Source of the DNA: Streptomyces sp. NBC_00287
Lineage (GTDB): Bacteria > Actinomycetota > Actinomycetes > Streptomycetales > Streptomycetaceae
Assembly (NCBI RefSeq): GCF_036173105.1
Contig: NZ_CP108053.1
Span: forward strand, 3,534,001-3,598,000
Length of the DNA: 64,000 bases
Direction of reading: 5' to 3'
Shown in pieces: positions 1 through 10,375 of this stretch (position 1 is the stretch's first letter; every line of letters starts with the position of its first letter). The position numbers and the translations under genes were made by a program. The notes beneath the pieces are model-generated. The model saw only the letters and a list, made by a program, of their open reading frames with translations, made no database searches and was not told the DNA's origin.

Positions 1-91
1 GGGAATACCGGGAAACCGCACGTCCGGGCGCCGGGCGCGGCAGATCCTCGAAGGTCCGCCCCCTGCGATCGGAGACGCCCTGTGCGTATGA
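1..91 (+). CDS. C-terminal tail of an upstream gene (5' end outside window)
   Basis: An open frame beginning at base 2 runs without a stop to TGA at 89-91, giving about 29 codons. Its stop overlaps the ATG at 88 of the next gene as ATGA, the usual sign of translational coupling in this genome. The tail contains an RTSGRRARQ-like stretch that loosely recalls the end of acyl-CoA/AMP ligases, which would fit a neighbouring condensation-domain gene, but it is too short to assign. The reading frame could also be fortuitous. Confidence 0.4.
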   Translation, partial: GIPGNRTSGRRARQILEGPPPAIGDALCV

Positions 92-1452
92 CGGACATCC
101 AGCGCTGCGAGGCCCGTCCCGGAAGGCTCGTCGAGTTCACGCTCTCTCCGGCGACCGTCGAGGCGGCCGCGGCCCTGCCGGACGACTCCCGGCCACCGGC
201 GTACATCCAGGAGTCCCACATCAGAACGGCCCGGGCGGTGCGGGAGGACGGTCTGTTCGTGCCGACCTGGCTGGGTACGGCGTTCGACATCCCGGGCCCG
301 ATCGACCTCGACGCGCTGGAGAGCGCGCTGCGGGCGTGGACGCTCCGGCACGAGACGCTGCGCAGCGGCTTCCGCCAGGACGGCGACGCACTGCGCCGGT
401 TCACGCTCGACCCCGGCTCCGTGTCCCTGCACCGCGAGGTCGTCGGCGACTTCACCGACGCGACGGAGCTCGTACGGCATCTCCAGGCCCGCTTCGATGT
501 CGCGGCGGACGCGCTCGGCTGGCCGAACCTCATCTACGCGGCGGTCGTCCGGGAGGACTGCACCAGCGTGTACATGGCCTTCGACCACAGCAATGTCGAC
601 GCCTACTCGATCAACCGGATCCCCGCCGAGATCCACGAGCTGTACGCGGGCCGTGCGGTCGAGGACGCGCCGGTGAGCAGCTACATCGACTTCTGCCGGA
701 TCGAGCGGACCGACGCGGACGGGATCGACGAGAACCATGAAGTCGTCGGCCGCTGGCGGGAGTTCATCCGGCGGTGCGACGGAATGCTGCCGGGCTTCCC
801 CGTCGATCTCGGCCTGACCCCCGGCGGGCCGCTTCCCCGGCAGAAGCTCATGCGCGATCCGCTCGTCGACGCGGAGGGCGCCGCCGCGTTCGAGGCGTAC
901 TGCAGGCCGTACGGCGGAAGCCTGGTCGGTCTGCTGGCGGCGACCGCCCTCATCGTGCGGGAGATCGGCGGGCAGTCCGTCTATCGCACGGTCGTGCCCT
1001 TTCATACGCGGGTGAAGTCACGGTGGTCGGAGTCCGTGGGGTGGTACGTCGGGGGTGCGCCGATCGAGGTGACCGTTCCGGCGGACTTCCCCAGCGCCCT
1101 CAAGGCGGTACGCGCGCAGTTGCATGCGGCTCGGCCGCTGGCTCGGATGCCGCTCGCTCGGGTGCTCGCGCTTTTGGGCGCCGACTTTCGGCCTACGTCG
1201 CCTGATCTGTACTCGATCGTGTCGTTCGTCGATGCGCGGGGGATTCCTGGGGCCGAGGAATGGGCCGGGCTTTCGGCTTACGGGCTGATCAGGGTGTCGT
1301 ACGGGGATCAGGTGTGCGTGTGGGTGAACCGGCTGCACGAAGGCTTGTGGTTCGCCAGCCGGTATCCGGATACGGACGTCGCCTACAAGAACCTGCGGCT
1401 TTATGTGGAGCGGTTGCGCGACATCGTGGTGGGGGTGGCTCAGGGAGTCTGA
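88..1452 (+). CDS. Stand-alone condensation-domain protein
   Basis: About 454 aa, resembling a free-standing NRPS condensation (C) domain. Such proteins join or transfer acyl or aminoacyl groups held on carrier proteins or small molecules in specialised metabolism. Counting from the alternative GTG at 82, an RHETLRSGF stretch (residues 89-97) matches the first conserved C-domain block, and FDHSNVDAYS (167-176) occupies the place of the catalytic HHxxxDG motif. The second His is kept, but the first His is Asp and the final Gly is Ala. No adenylation or carrier domain follows. The start is GTG at 82 (GGAG at 71-74, good spacing) or ATG at 88 (ATGA overlap with the preceding frame). The 3' end overlaps the convergent permease by 13 nt. 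Confidence 0.75.
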   Translation: MTDIQRCEARPGRLVEFTLSPATVEAAAALPDDSRPPAYIQESHIRTARAVREDGLFVPTWLGTAFDIPGPIDLDALESALRAWTLRHETLRSGFRQDGDALRRFTLDPGSVSLHREVVGDFTDATELVRHLQARFDVAADALGWPNLIYAAVVREDCTSVYMAFDHSNVDAYSINRIPAEIHELYAGRAVEDAPVSSYIDFCRIERTDADGIDENHEVVGRWREFIRRCDGMLPGFPVDLGLTPGGPLPRQKLMRDPLVDAEGAAAFEAYCRPYGGSLVGLLAATALIVREIGGQSVYRTVVPFHTRVKSRWSESVGWYVGGAPIEVTVPADFPSALKAVRAQLHAARPLARMPLARVLALLGADFRPTSPDLYSIVSFVDARGIPGAEEWAGLSAYGLIRVSYGDQVCVWVNRLHEGLWFASRYPDTDVAYKNLRLYVERLRDIVVGVAQGV

Positions 1453-2834
1453 TCCGCCGGAAGTGAAACCAGCCACCGGGTGTCCCGGCGGGGGCGGAGG
1501 TACAGGGCCCAGTACAGCGTCGCCACCGCCGTAATGCCGCCCGTCCACAGCAGGTACTGCGTCTCCTGCTGGGTCAGGATGTACGTCAGGACCACGATCA
1601 GCAGGATCGGCATCGCCGGCCACAGGGGCATCCGCCAAGCCGGGGTGTACTTGTGGGTCCCGCGGCGGGCGAGCAGCGCCGCCACCGCCACCAGCAGGTA
1701 CATGCCGGTCACCGAGACGCCCGTCACGCCGTACAGGGTGTCCAGGTTGACGAAGCACAGGGCCGCTCCCGGGACGCCCACCGCCAGGGTCGCGACCCAG
1801 GGGGAGCCGAAGCGGCCGAGCTTCGCGAAGACCGTGTTGATCGGCTGGGGCCAGGCCTTGTCGCGGGCCGAGGCGAACAGGACTCGGGAGTTCTGGATGA
1901 CCATGACGATGCCCGCGTTGATGATCGCGAGAGCCACGCAGAGGCTGACGAAGGTACCGACCGCGGAGTTGGACCAGGCGGTGACCATGGTGCCGATGTC
2001 GCCGCCGGTGAGTGCGGAGAGGTCGGAGGCGCCGAGGGTGATGCCGATGACCGGGACCAGGATGATCACGGCGGAGATGCCGAGGGTGGCCAGGACCGTA
2101 CGGGCGACGTTCTTGCGCGGGTTCTCCAGCTCCTCGGAGAGGTAGACCGCGGTGGAGAAGCCCTGGGTGACGAAGAGGGCGATGGCGAGCCCGGAGACGA
2201 TCAGCATGGCCGTCACGGTGTCGACGCCGCCGTCGGCGCCGGCCACCTGGAGGGAGACCAGGCTGTCGGGGCCGCGCTCGGCGTGGGCGAAGCCGAGGAC
2301 AGCGACGACGGCCGCCGCGATGACCTCCAGGACCAGGAAGACACCGGTGATCCAGGCGTTGGCGCGCAGGTCCAGCAGACCGGCGAGGGTGGCGAGCAGC
2401 ATCACACCGGCGCCCGCCATGGAGGGGTTGAGATCGACGATCGGGGCGAGATAGTCGGCCGTGCCCATCGCGATCACCGGGGGCACGATCATCACGACCA
2501 GGAGGGAGAGGACGAAGACCAGCCAGCCCGCGAGACGTCCGGCCATCGTGGTGACCATCGCGTACTCGCCGCCCGCGCTGGGGATCAGGGTGCCGAGCTC
2601 GGAGTAGCAGAACGCCACGGCGATACAGAGCAGCGAGCCGATCGCGATGGTGAGGGCGGTGGCGGTGCCGAGCGAGCCGAAGAGGTCGGGGACGACCACG
2701 AAGAGGGTGGAGGCCGGTGTCACGCAGGAGAGCGTGAGCAGAGTGCCGCCGACGACTCCGATCGAACGCTTCAGCTCCGGTGCGGGAGCCGATACGTCAT
2801 CGGCGACGAGGGACTTCTCCAGCGTGTCGGTCAT
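1440..2834 (-). CDS. APC-superfamily amino-acid permease
   Basis: A 464-aa polytopic inner-membrane protein with about 12 hydrophobic segments, recognisable as an amino acid-polyamine-organocation (APC) transporter. Such proteins import amino acids or amines by proton symport or exchange. The first helix carries the broken-helix type stretch GGTLLTLSCVTPAS, and PSAGGEYAMV follows helix 3, both characteristic of the family. The frame extends to 2894, but MTDTLEKS at 2834 is the natural start because the cytosolic N-terminus then leads into helix 1. The substrate cannot be read from sequence. It converges on the condensation protein and diverges from the lipoprotein gene. Confidence 0.88.
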   Translation of the reverse strand: MTDTLEKSLVADDVSAPAPELKRSIGVVGGTLLTLSCVTPASTLFVVVPDLFGSLGTATALTIAIGSLLCIAVAFCYSELGTLIPSAGGEYAMVTTMAGRLAGWLVFVLSLLVVMIVPPVIAMGTADYLAPIVDLNPSMAGAGVMLLATLAGLLDLRANAWITGVFLVLEVIAAAVVAVLGFAHAERGPDSLVSLQVAGADGGVDTVTAMLIVSGLAIALFVTQGFSTAVYLSEELENPRKNVARTVLATLGISAVIILVPVIGITLGASDLSALTGGDIGTMVTAWSNSAVGTFVSLCVALAIINAGIVMVIQNSRVLFASARDKAWPQPINTVFAKLGRFGSPWVATLAVGVPGAALCFVNLDTLYGVTGVSVTGMYLLVAVAALLARRGTHKYTPAWRMPLWPAMPILLIVVLTYILTQQETQYLLWTGGITAVATLYWALYLRPRRDTRWLVSLPADQTP

Positions 2835-3111
2835 GCGGCGGTTCCGATCGACTCGTGTGGCGGTGATTCGGCATGGAACACCGACGAAAACCATTGCGTC
2901 AATGGTTGTTTACCTACGAAATCCGCAGCCAGGAAGCCTTCTTGATCGCGTATACAGCAGAACAGGCAAGCCGCTTCTGCTTTTGTCTCTGTGCGGGAAC
3001 CGCAAGGTGAAGGTCGAAAAAACTGCCGGGGTCCGGCATACGGACGTGTCAGTGGGGCCCGCTAGAGTCCCTTCGTCACACAGCGAAGACACAGTCATGG
3101 GGTGGGGACAC

Positions 3112-3963
3112 ATGAAGCTGAGGCACACCACTGCCTGGGTGGGGCTCACGGCGGCGGCTCTCGTGGCGGCCACCGGGTGCGGTTCCGAGGCGGCCAAGGA
3201 GACCTCGAAGAAGGCGGCCGAGGCGGCCGTCAGCAACACGGACAAGATCATGGCCGCGCTGACCCGCGCCACCGACCGCACCGAGGAGCTCGGTTCGGCC
3301 GAGGTGAGTATGTCGACCGACCTGGGCACCGGCACGCCGATAGCCATGGACGGCACCTACTCGTGGGGCGACGGCATGGCCTACGACATCCAGATGGACA
3401 CCAAGGCCGCCCAGATGGAGGCGCTCCAGGACGACCCGACGATCCACTGTCTGCTCGTCGACGGCGTCTACTACTACGACGTCGACCCGCAGCCCTCCGG
3501 CCCGATCGCGGGCAAGGAGTGGATCAAGGTCGACTCCTCCGCGGTGTTCGGCGACAGCGGCAGCCAGGCCTACAAGGGCGGCGGCGACAGCGGTAACCCG
3601 ACGGCCTCGATGAAGAGCCTGAAGTACGCGAGCGATGTCGAGGACCTCGGCAGCGAGACCGTGAACGGCCAGAGCACGACCCATTACCGCGCCGTGCTCG
3701 ACGAGAGCGACATGGGCCAGTTCAAGGACGCTTACAGCGGCGAGGACAGCATGCTGGGCGACATGACCGGCGGCGCCACCACCATGGCCATGGACATCTG
3801 GGTCAACGACAAGGACCTGCCGGTCCGTATGAAGCAGGTCATGGGGACCATGAAGATCTCCATGGACTTCGCCAAGTTCGGCGCCACGAAGGACATCGAC
3901 GCCCCGCCGGCCGCGCAGACCGCGGACCTGACCGAGGCGATCAAGGAACAGAACGGCCAGTGA
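3112..3963 (+). CDS. Secreted lipoprotein of unknown function
   Basis: A 283-aa predicted lipoprotein. The N-terminus MKLRHTTAW is followed by a hydrophobic stretch ending in AATGC, a usable though not perfect lipobox with the lipidated Cys at about residue 23. The mature part is rich in Asp, Met and Thr and has the beta-rich pattern of the LppX/LolA-like lipoproteins common in actinobacteria; that assignment is by general look only. Start ATG 3112 has GGTGGGG just upstream, and an alternative in-frame ATG lies at 3097. A strong hairpin terminator follows the stop. Its role is unknown, perhaps lipid or small-molecule binding at the outer face of the membrane. Confidence 0.82.
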   Translation: MKLRHTTAWVGLTAAALVAATGCGSEAAKETSKKAAEAAVSNTDKIMAALTRATDRTEELGSAEVSMSTDLGTGTPIAMDGTYSWGDGMAYDIQMDTKAAQMEALQDDPTIHCLLVDGVYYYDVDPQPSGPIAGKEWIKVDSSAVFGDSGSQAYKGGGDSGNPTASMKSLKYASDVEDLGSETVNGQSTTHYRAVLDESDMGQFKDAYSGEDSMLGDMTGGATTMAMDIWVNDKDLPVRMKQVMGTMKISMDFAKFGATKDIDAPPAAQTADLTEAIKEQNGQ

Positions 3964-3970
3964 CACGACC

Positions 3971-3999
3971 GAGCCCGGGCACCTGAGGTGCCCGGGCTC
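3971..3999. terminator. Bidirectional hairpin terminator
   Basis: A perfect 13-bp stem (3971-3983 with 3987-3999) and TGA loop lies between the stop of the lipoprotein gene and the stop of the convergent mmsA. It is placed to end both transcripts. Confidence 0.85.
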
Positions 4000-4016
4000 A
4001 GCTGTGTCTCAGTGAC

Positions 4017-5519
<1,503 letters not shown>

Positions 5520-5533
5520 GACCAAGAACTCCT

Positions 5534-7411
5534 TCACAGATGGCGGCGTCGGGTAGAGACGTGCCGGTCGTACTCCTCGCGGGCCTTCACCGCCGACGGT
5601 CGGGTCGCGGTCTCGGCCACAGGAACATCCCACCAGGCCTGCGCCTCGGGCGCGCCCGACACTGTGTCTGCCGTTTCGGTCTCCACGTAGACACATGTGG
5701 GAGTGTCGGCGGCCCGCGCCTCGGCGAGCGCCGCGCGCAGGTCGCGGACGGTCTTCGCGCGCAGCACGCGCATGCCGAGGCTGGCCGCGTTGGCGGCCAG
5801 ATCGACGGGGAGCGGGGCGCCCGTATAGGTGCCGTCGTCCGCCTGGAAGCGGTAGGCGGTGCCGAACCGCTCGCCGCCCACCGACTCCGAGAGGCCGCCG
5901 ATGGACGCGTACCCATGGTTCTGGATGAGCAGCACCTTGATGGCGATGCCCTCCTGTACGGCGGTGACGATCTCCGTCGGCATCATCAGGTAGGTGCCGT
6001 CGCCGACCAGCGCCCAGACGTTGCGCTCGGGGGCGGCGATCTTCACTCCGATCGCGGCCGGGATCTCGTAGCCCATGCAGGAGTAGCCGTACTCCAGGTG
6101 GTACTGGTCGGCCGAGCGGGCCCGCCACAGCTTGTGCAGATCGCCGGGGAGTGAACCGGCCGCGTTGATGATCACGTCCGACTCGTCGACGATCGCGTCC
6201 AGCGCGCCGATGACCTGCGGCTGGGACGGCCGTACGTCCGGTTCCTCGGCCTCGAAGCAGGCGTCGACGCGATGCTCCCAGGCGTCCTTGTCCTCGGTGT
6301 ACTCGGCGACGTACGACGGCGCGACCCGGTGGTCGTGCATCTCCAGCCTCGCGGTCAGCTCCTCCAGGCCGGTGCGGGCGTCCGCGATCAGCGGGATCCC
6401 GGCGAGCTTGTGGCCGTCGAAGGCCGCGATGTTGAGGTTGAGGAAACGGACGTCCGGCCCGGTGAAGAGGGTGCCGGAGGCGGTGGTGAAGTCGGTGTAC
6501 CGGGTGCCGACGCCGATCACCAGGTCGGCGGTGCGGGCCAGTTCGTCGGCGGTCGCGGTGCCGGTGTGGCCGATGCCGCCGATGTCCTGCGGGTGGTCGT
6601 GGCGCAAGGAGCCCTTGCCGGCCTGGGTGGAGGCCACGGGGATACCGGTGACGCTCGCGAACTCGGCGAGGGCCTCCTCGGCGCGGCTGTGGTGGACCCC
6701 GCCGCCGGCGACGACCAGGGGCCGCCGGGCGGTACGGATCGCTGTCACGGCCTCGGCGAGCTCGGTCGGGTCGGCTCCTGGCCGCCGTACGACCCAGGTG
6801 CGCTCGGCGAAGAACTCCTCCGGCCAGTCGTACGCCTCCGCCTGTACGTCCTGGGGCAGGGCGAGGGTGACGGCGCCGGTCTCTACGGGGTCGGTGAGGA
6901 CGCGCACGGCCTGGAGGGCGGCCGGGATCAGGGCCTCGGGGCGGGTGACGCGGTCGAAGTACCTCGACACCGGGCGCAGACAGTCGTTGACGCTGATGTC
7001 GCCCGCGTAGGGGACTTCGAGTTGCTGGAGGACCGGGTCGGCGGGGCGCGTGGCGAAGATGTCGCCGGGGAGCAGCAGGACCGGGAGGTGGTTGATGGTC
7101 GCGAGGGCGGCGCCGGTGACCAGGTTGGTCGCGCCCGGGCCGATCGACGTCGTCACGGCGTGCGTGGACAGGCGGTTGGACTGGCGGGCGTAGCCGACGG
7201 CCGCGTGCACCATGGACTGCTCGTTGCGGCCCTGGTGGTACGGCATGACATCGGCGTACTCGACGAGCGCCTGGCCGAGCCCGGCGACGTTCCCGTGGCC
7301 GAAGATGCCCCAGGTCGCGCCGATGAGCCGCTGCCGTACGCCGTCGCGCTCGGTGTACTGGGCGGACAGGAAGCGGACGAGTGCCTGCGCGACGGTCAGC
7401 CGGGTCGTCAT
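5534..7411 (-). CDS. iolD: 3D-(3,5/4)-trihydroxycyclohexane-1,2-dione acylhydrolase
   Basis: A 625-aa thiamine-diphosphate-dependent enzyme of the acetolactate synthase fold. It hydrolyses the ring of the diketo-inositol intermediate to 5-deoxy-glucuronate. The N-terminal domain has WGIFGHGNVAG and QSMVHAAVGYAR; the ThDP/Mg site is at ALVGDGTYLMMPTEIVTA near residue 475. The true start is ATG 7411, which overlaps the stop of iolB by 4 nt (ATGA); the 14 codons upstream in frame are dispensable. It is fourth in the five-gene minus-strand operon. Confidence 0.96.
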   Translation of the reverse strand: MTTRLTVAQALVRFLSAQYTERDGVRQRLIGATWGIFGHGNVAGLGQALVEYADVMPYHQGRNEQSMVHAAVGYARQSNRLSTHAVTTSIGPGATNLVTGAALATINHLPVLLLPGDIFATRPADPVLQQLEVPYAGDISVNDCLRPVSRYFDRVTRPEALIPAALQAVRVLTDPVETGAVTLALPQDVQAEAYDWPEEFFAERTWVVRRPGADPTELAEAVTAIRTARRPLVVAGGGVHHSRAEEALAEFASVTGIPVASTQAGKGSLRHDHPQDIGGIGHTGTATADELARTADLVIGVGTRYTDFTTASGTLFTGPDVRFLNLNIAAFDGHKLAGIPLIADARTGLEELTARLEMHDHRVAPSYVAEYTEDKDAWEHRVDACFEAEEPDVRPSQPQVIGALDAIVDESDVIINAAGSLPGDLHKLWRARSADQYHLEYGYSCMGYEIPAAIGVKIAAPERNVWALVGDGTYLMMPTEIVTAVQEGIAIKVLLIQNHGYASIGGLSESVGGERFGTAYRFQADDGTYTGAPLPVDLAANAASLGMRVLRAKTVRDLRAALAEARAADTPTCVYVETETADTVSGAPEAQAWWDVPVAETATRPSAVKAREEYDRHVSTRRRHL

Positions 7412-8226
7412 CGGTAACCCTCCGTGTGGTCGGGGTGGAAGCAGATCCGCCACTCCCGGGTCTCGCCGGGACCCGCCATGACGTTCAGGTAGTACATGTC
7501 GTGGCCGGGCTGGGCGATCGACGGGCCGTGCCAGCCGTCGGGGACGAGGACGACATCACCCGAGCGGACCTCGGCGAGCACATCGGAGCCGCCCTCCCGG
7601 GAGGGGGACACGCGCTGGTAGCCGAAGCCGTGCGGGCCGTCGATCTCGAAGTAGTAGATCTCCTCCAGCTCCGCCTCCTGCCCCGGCCGGTGCTCGTCGT
7701 GCTTGTGCGGCGGGTACGAGGACCAGTTGCCACCAGGAGTGATCACTTCTACGGCGATCAGCTTGTCGCACTCGAAGGCGTCGGCGGAGGCGAAGTTGCG
7801 CACATGGCGCAGCCGGTTGCCGCTGCCGCGCTCCTCCATGGGGACCTCCGGCGCGGGGCCGTAGCGGGCGGGGAGTCGTCGCTCGCACCTTGCTCCTGCC
7901 AAAGCAAAGCGGCCACCCGCGCCGGAGGCGATCAGTGCCCGGGCGTCTCGGGGCACGTACGCGAAGTCGGTGACCCCCGCGAACACGCTCTCCCGGCCCA
8001 GGAGTTGGAACTCGTCCTGCTCTGTTTGCACCGTACAACCACCTTGCAGGGGCAGTACGATCCATTCGCTGTCCCCGGTGGTGAAGGTGTGCGTACCACC
8101 CGGCGCCAGCTCGACGATCCGCAGACTGGAGTGGGTCCAGCCGGCCCGCCTGGGGTCGATGTCGAGCGCGTAGTTCGCGTCGCCGGTCGCGCCCTTGGGG
8201 ACGTACAGCTCACTGTTCGTCGTCAT
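7408..8226 (-). CDS. iolB: 5-deoxy-glucuronate isomerase
   Basis: A 272-aa double-cupin enzyme that isomerises 5-deoxy-D-glucuronate to 2-deoxy-5-keto-D-gluconate. The metal-binding cluster is visible as YPPHKHDEHRPGQEAELEE with a following IYYFE, and the second cupin has DVVLVPDGWHGPS. Length is normal for IolB. The start at 8226 is 7 nt after the stop of the aldolase gene and its stop overlaps the iolD start, so the genes are co-translated. Confidence 0.95.
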   Translation of the reverse strand: MTTNSELYVPKGATGDANYALDIDPRRAGWTHSSLRIVELAPGGTHTFTTGDSEWIVLPLQGGCTVQTEQDEFQLLGRESVFAGVTDFAYVPRDARALIASGAGGRFALAGARCERRLPARYGPAPEVPMEERGSGNRLRHVRNFASADAFECDKLIAVEVITPGGNWSSYPPHKHDEHRPGQEAELEEIYYFEIDGPHGFGYQRVSPSREGGSDVLAEVRSGDVVLVPDGWHGPSIAQPGHDMYYLNVMAGPGETREWRICFHPDHTEGYR

Positions 8227-8233
8227 GCGGCCC

Positions 8234-9124
8234 TCACAGCAGTCCTACGGCGGTGTCCACGGCGGCGGCCACATCGCCGTCCGCCGGATACAGCAGCGAA
8301 CGGCCGACCACCAGGCCGCGCACGGTGGGGAGTTGGAGGGCGCCGCGCCACTTCTCGTAGGCGGCGACCTGGTCCTCCGCGGAGTCCCCGATGTCGCCGC
8401 CGAGGAGGACGGCGGGCAGCGTCGATGTCTCCATGACCTGGGCCATGTCGTCCGGGTTGGCGGTGACCGGGACCTTGAGCCAGGTGTAGGCCGAACTGCC
8501 GCCGAGGCCCGAGGCGATGGCGATGGAGCGGGTGACCGCGCCGGCGGAGAGATCGTTGCGGAGTTTGCCGTCGGGCGTGCGACGGCTGATGAACGGCTCG
8601 ACGAACACCGGGAGTTGGCGGGCGGCCATCTCGTCGACCGCTCGGGCGGTGGACTCCAGGGTGTTCAGGGAGCCCGGGTCGTCGTAGTCGATGCGGAGGA
8701 GGAGCTTTCCGGCGTCGAAGTTCAGGCGCGCGATGTCCTCGGGGCGGTGGCCTGTGAAGCGGTCGTCGAGTTCGAAGGTGGCGCCCTGGAGGCCGCCTCG
8801 GTTCATCGAGCCCATGACGACTTTGTCGTCGAGGGCGCCGAGGAGGAGGAGGTCGTCGAGGATGTCCGCGGTGGCCAGGACTCCGTCCACGCCGGGGCGG
8901 GAGAGGGCCAGGCAGAGGCGTTCCAGGAGATCCGCACGGTTGGCCATGGCGAACTTGCGGTCGCCGACGGCCAGTGCTCCGCGGGCGGGGTGGTCGGCGG
9001 CGACGATCATGAGGCGGCCCGAGTCGCCGAGGAGAGGCCGTCGGCGGCGTCTTGTGGCGGCCTCGGCGATGGCCTCGGGGTGCCTGGTGCGGGTGCGGAC
9101 CAGCTCCGCTACGTCGACGGTCAC
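8234..9124 (-). CDS. Cgl0159-type (beta/alpha)8 aldolase of the inositol pathway
   Basis: A 296-aa TIM-barrel protein of the type found inside actinobacterial iol clusters (Cgl0159 family in Corynebacterium). It most likely performs the IolJ step, cleaving 2-deoxy-5-keto-gluconate 6-phosphate to dihydroxyacetone phosphate and malonate semialdehyde, the substrate of MmsA. That function is inferred from gene neighbourhood and fold. Visible blocks include MIVAADHPARGAL, GVDGVLATADILDDLL and FVEPFISRRTPDGKL. It starts with GTG at 9124, overlapping the iolC stop as GTGA. It is sometimes annotated as a deoxyribose-phosphate aldolase. Confidence 0.85.
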   Translation of the reverse strand: MTVDVAELVRTRTRHPEAIAEAATRRRRRPLLGDSGRLMIVAADHPARGALAVGDRKFAMANRADLLERLCLALSRPGVDGVLATADILDDLLLLGALDDKVVMGSMNRGGLQGATFELDDRFTGHRPEDIARLNFDAGKLLLRIDYDDPGSLNTLESTARAVDEMAARQLPVFVEPFISRRTPDGKLRNDLSAGAVTRSIAIASGLGGSSAYTWLKVPVTANPDDMAQVMETSTLPAVLLGGDIGDSAEDQVAAYEKWRGALQLPTVRGLVVGRSLLYPADGDVAAAVDTAVGLL

Positions 9125-10122
9125 CGGGGGTCTCCGTATCCGGCCTCGGCTTCACCTTCGGCGGCTGCGGGTGGGAGTACGGCTCCAGCCGTCAGGGCTG
9201 CCGCTACCTCGGCCTGCGTCGGCATTGCTGAGGAGCACTCCAGGCGGGAGGCGACTATGGCGCCTGCTGCGTTGGCGTGGCGCATGGTTGTTTCCAGATC
9301 CCAGTCGTTCAGGAGGCCGTGGCAGAGGGAGCCGCCGAAGGCGTCGCCGGCGCCCAGGCCGTTGAGGACGGTCACCGGGAGCGGCGGGACCTCGGCCTGG
9401 TCGCCGTTGCGGTGCACCGCCAGTACGCCCTTCGGGCCCTGCTTCACCACGGCCAGTTCGACTCCGGCGTCCAGGAGGGCGCGGGCGGCCGCGTGCGGGT
9501 CGCGGACTCGCGTGGCGATCTCCACCTCGTCGAGATTGCCCACGGCGACGGTGGTGTGCTTGAGGGCCTCCCGGTAGAAGGGGCGGGCCTGGTCCGGGTT
9601 CTTCCAGAACATCGGGCGCCAGTCGAGGTCGAAGACCGTGATGCCCGACTTGGCCCGGTGGGCGAGCGCCGCGAGGGTTGCCGTACGGCTGGGCTCCTCG
9701 CTCAGTCCTGTGCCGGTCACCCAGAAGATACGGGCGTCGCGAATGGCGTCGAGGTCGAGTTCGTGGGCGTCGATCTCCAGGTCGGGGGCCTTGGGCTGCC
9801 GGTAGAAGTACAGCGGGAAGTCGTCCGGCGGGAACACCTCGCAGAACGTGACCGGGGTGGGCAGGCCCTGGACCGGGGTCACCCAGCGGTCGTCGACGCC
9901 GAAGTCACGCAGGGCCTCGTGGAGGTAGGTGCCGAAGGGGTCGTCGCCGGTGCGGGTGATGACGGCGGTGTTCCGGCCCAGCCGGGCGGCGGCTACCGCG
10001 ACGTTCGTCGCCGAGCCGCCGAGGAACTTGCCGAAGGAGGTGACCTGCGGCAGGGGGACGCCCGTCTGCAGCGGATAGAGGTCCACGCCGATCCGCCCCA
10101 TGGTGATCAGGTCGTACGCCAT
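9121..10122 (-). CDS. iolC: 5-dehydro-2-deoxygluconokinase
   Basis: A 333-aa PfkB/ribokinase-family sugar kinase that phosphorylates 2-deoxy-5-keto-gluconate with ATP. PfkB signature 1 is seen around FLGGSATNVAVAAARLG and the catalytic anion hole with the Asp base at LNGLGAGDAFGGSLCHGL. Start ATG 10122 follows GAAGGGAACGCG, a good Shine-Dalgarno; the 9 upstream codons are not needed. It is the first gene of the iol operon, and its transcript should start about 20 nt upstream from the promoter at 10153-10182. Confidence 0.94.
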   Translation of the reverse strand: MAYDLITMGRIGVDLYPLQTGVPLPQVTSFGKFLGGSATNVAVAAARLGRNTAVITRTGDDPFGTYLHEALRDFGVDDRWVTPVQGLPTPVTFCEVFPPDDFPLYFYRQPKAPDLEIDAHELDLDAIRDARIFWVTGTGLSEEPSRTATLAALAHRAKSGITVFDLDWRPMFWKNPDQARPFYREALKHTTVAVGNLDEVEIATRVRDPHAAARALLDAGVELAVVKQGPKGVLAVHRNGDQAEVPPLPVTVLNGLGAGDAFGGSLCHGLLNDWDLETTMRHANAAGAIVASRLECSSAMPTQAEVAAALTAGAVLPPAAAEGEAEAGYGDPR

Positions 10123-10152
10123 CGCGTTCCCTTCGTATCGGCTCTCCACGGC

Positions 10153-10197
10153 TTTCTAGTCCTGTGGACGGAGCCCTGTCAATGTTTTGTCCGGACA
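10153..10197 (-). promoter_or_regulatory. iol operon promoter with palindromic operator
   Basis: On the minus strand a perfect -35 TTGACA (10177-10182) is separated by 18 nt from a -10-like TAGAAA (10153-10158), placing transcription start just upstream of iolC. Immediately upstream of the -35 is the perfect 10-bp palindrome TGTCCGGACA (10188-10197), a likely regulator-binding site. The protein that binds it cannot be named from sequence; the divergent AraC-type regulator is one candidate. Confidence 0.65.
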
Positions 10198-10275
10198 TTC
10201 GGACCAGAGGAGTTTCTTTTCTCGTGGGGGGCTTGGGGTCGCCCAGTGGGGTGCCACGTGTTGTGATTGCGCGTG

Positions 10276-10350
10276 TGCGGGTCGTGGAGGGCTGGTCGCG
10301 CCCACGCGGCGGAGCCGCAAATCGACACAGCCCCGCGCCCCTGGGTGGGT
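10276..10350. repeat. Copy of a dispersed Streptomyces intergenic repeat
   Basis: The segment containing GGTCGCGCCCACGCGGCGGA, then GCCGCAAATCGACACAGCC and CCGCGCCCCTG, matches from memory a short intergenic repeat seen many times in Streptomyces genomes. It contains a small hairpin (GCGGC-GGA-GCCGC, 10306-10318). It lies between the iol promoter and the AraC gene. Confidence 0.6.
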
Positions 10351-10375
10351 TGGCGTTGCCGTAGGGGGAAGGCCT

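Noticed and set aside
1653..2945. 430-codon plus-strand frame opposite the permease
   Set aside because: Gly, Asp and Glu-rich antisense shadow without a start site or family resemblance.
8195..9577. 460-codon plus-strand frame opposite iolB, the aldolase and iolC
   Set aside because: It spans several real genes in antisense, a typical artefact of high GC.
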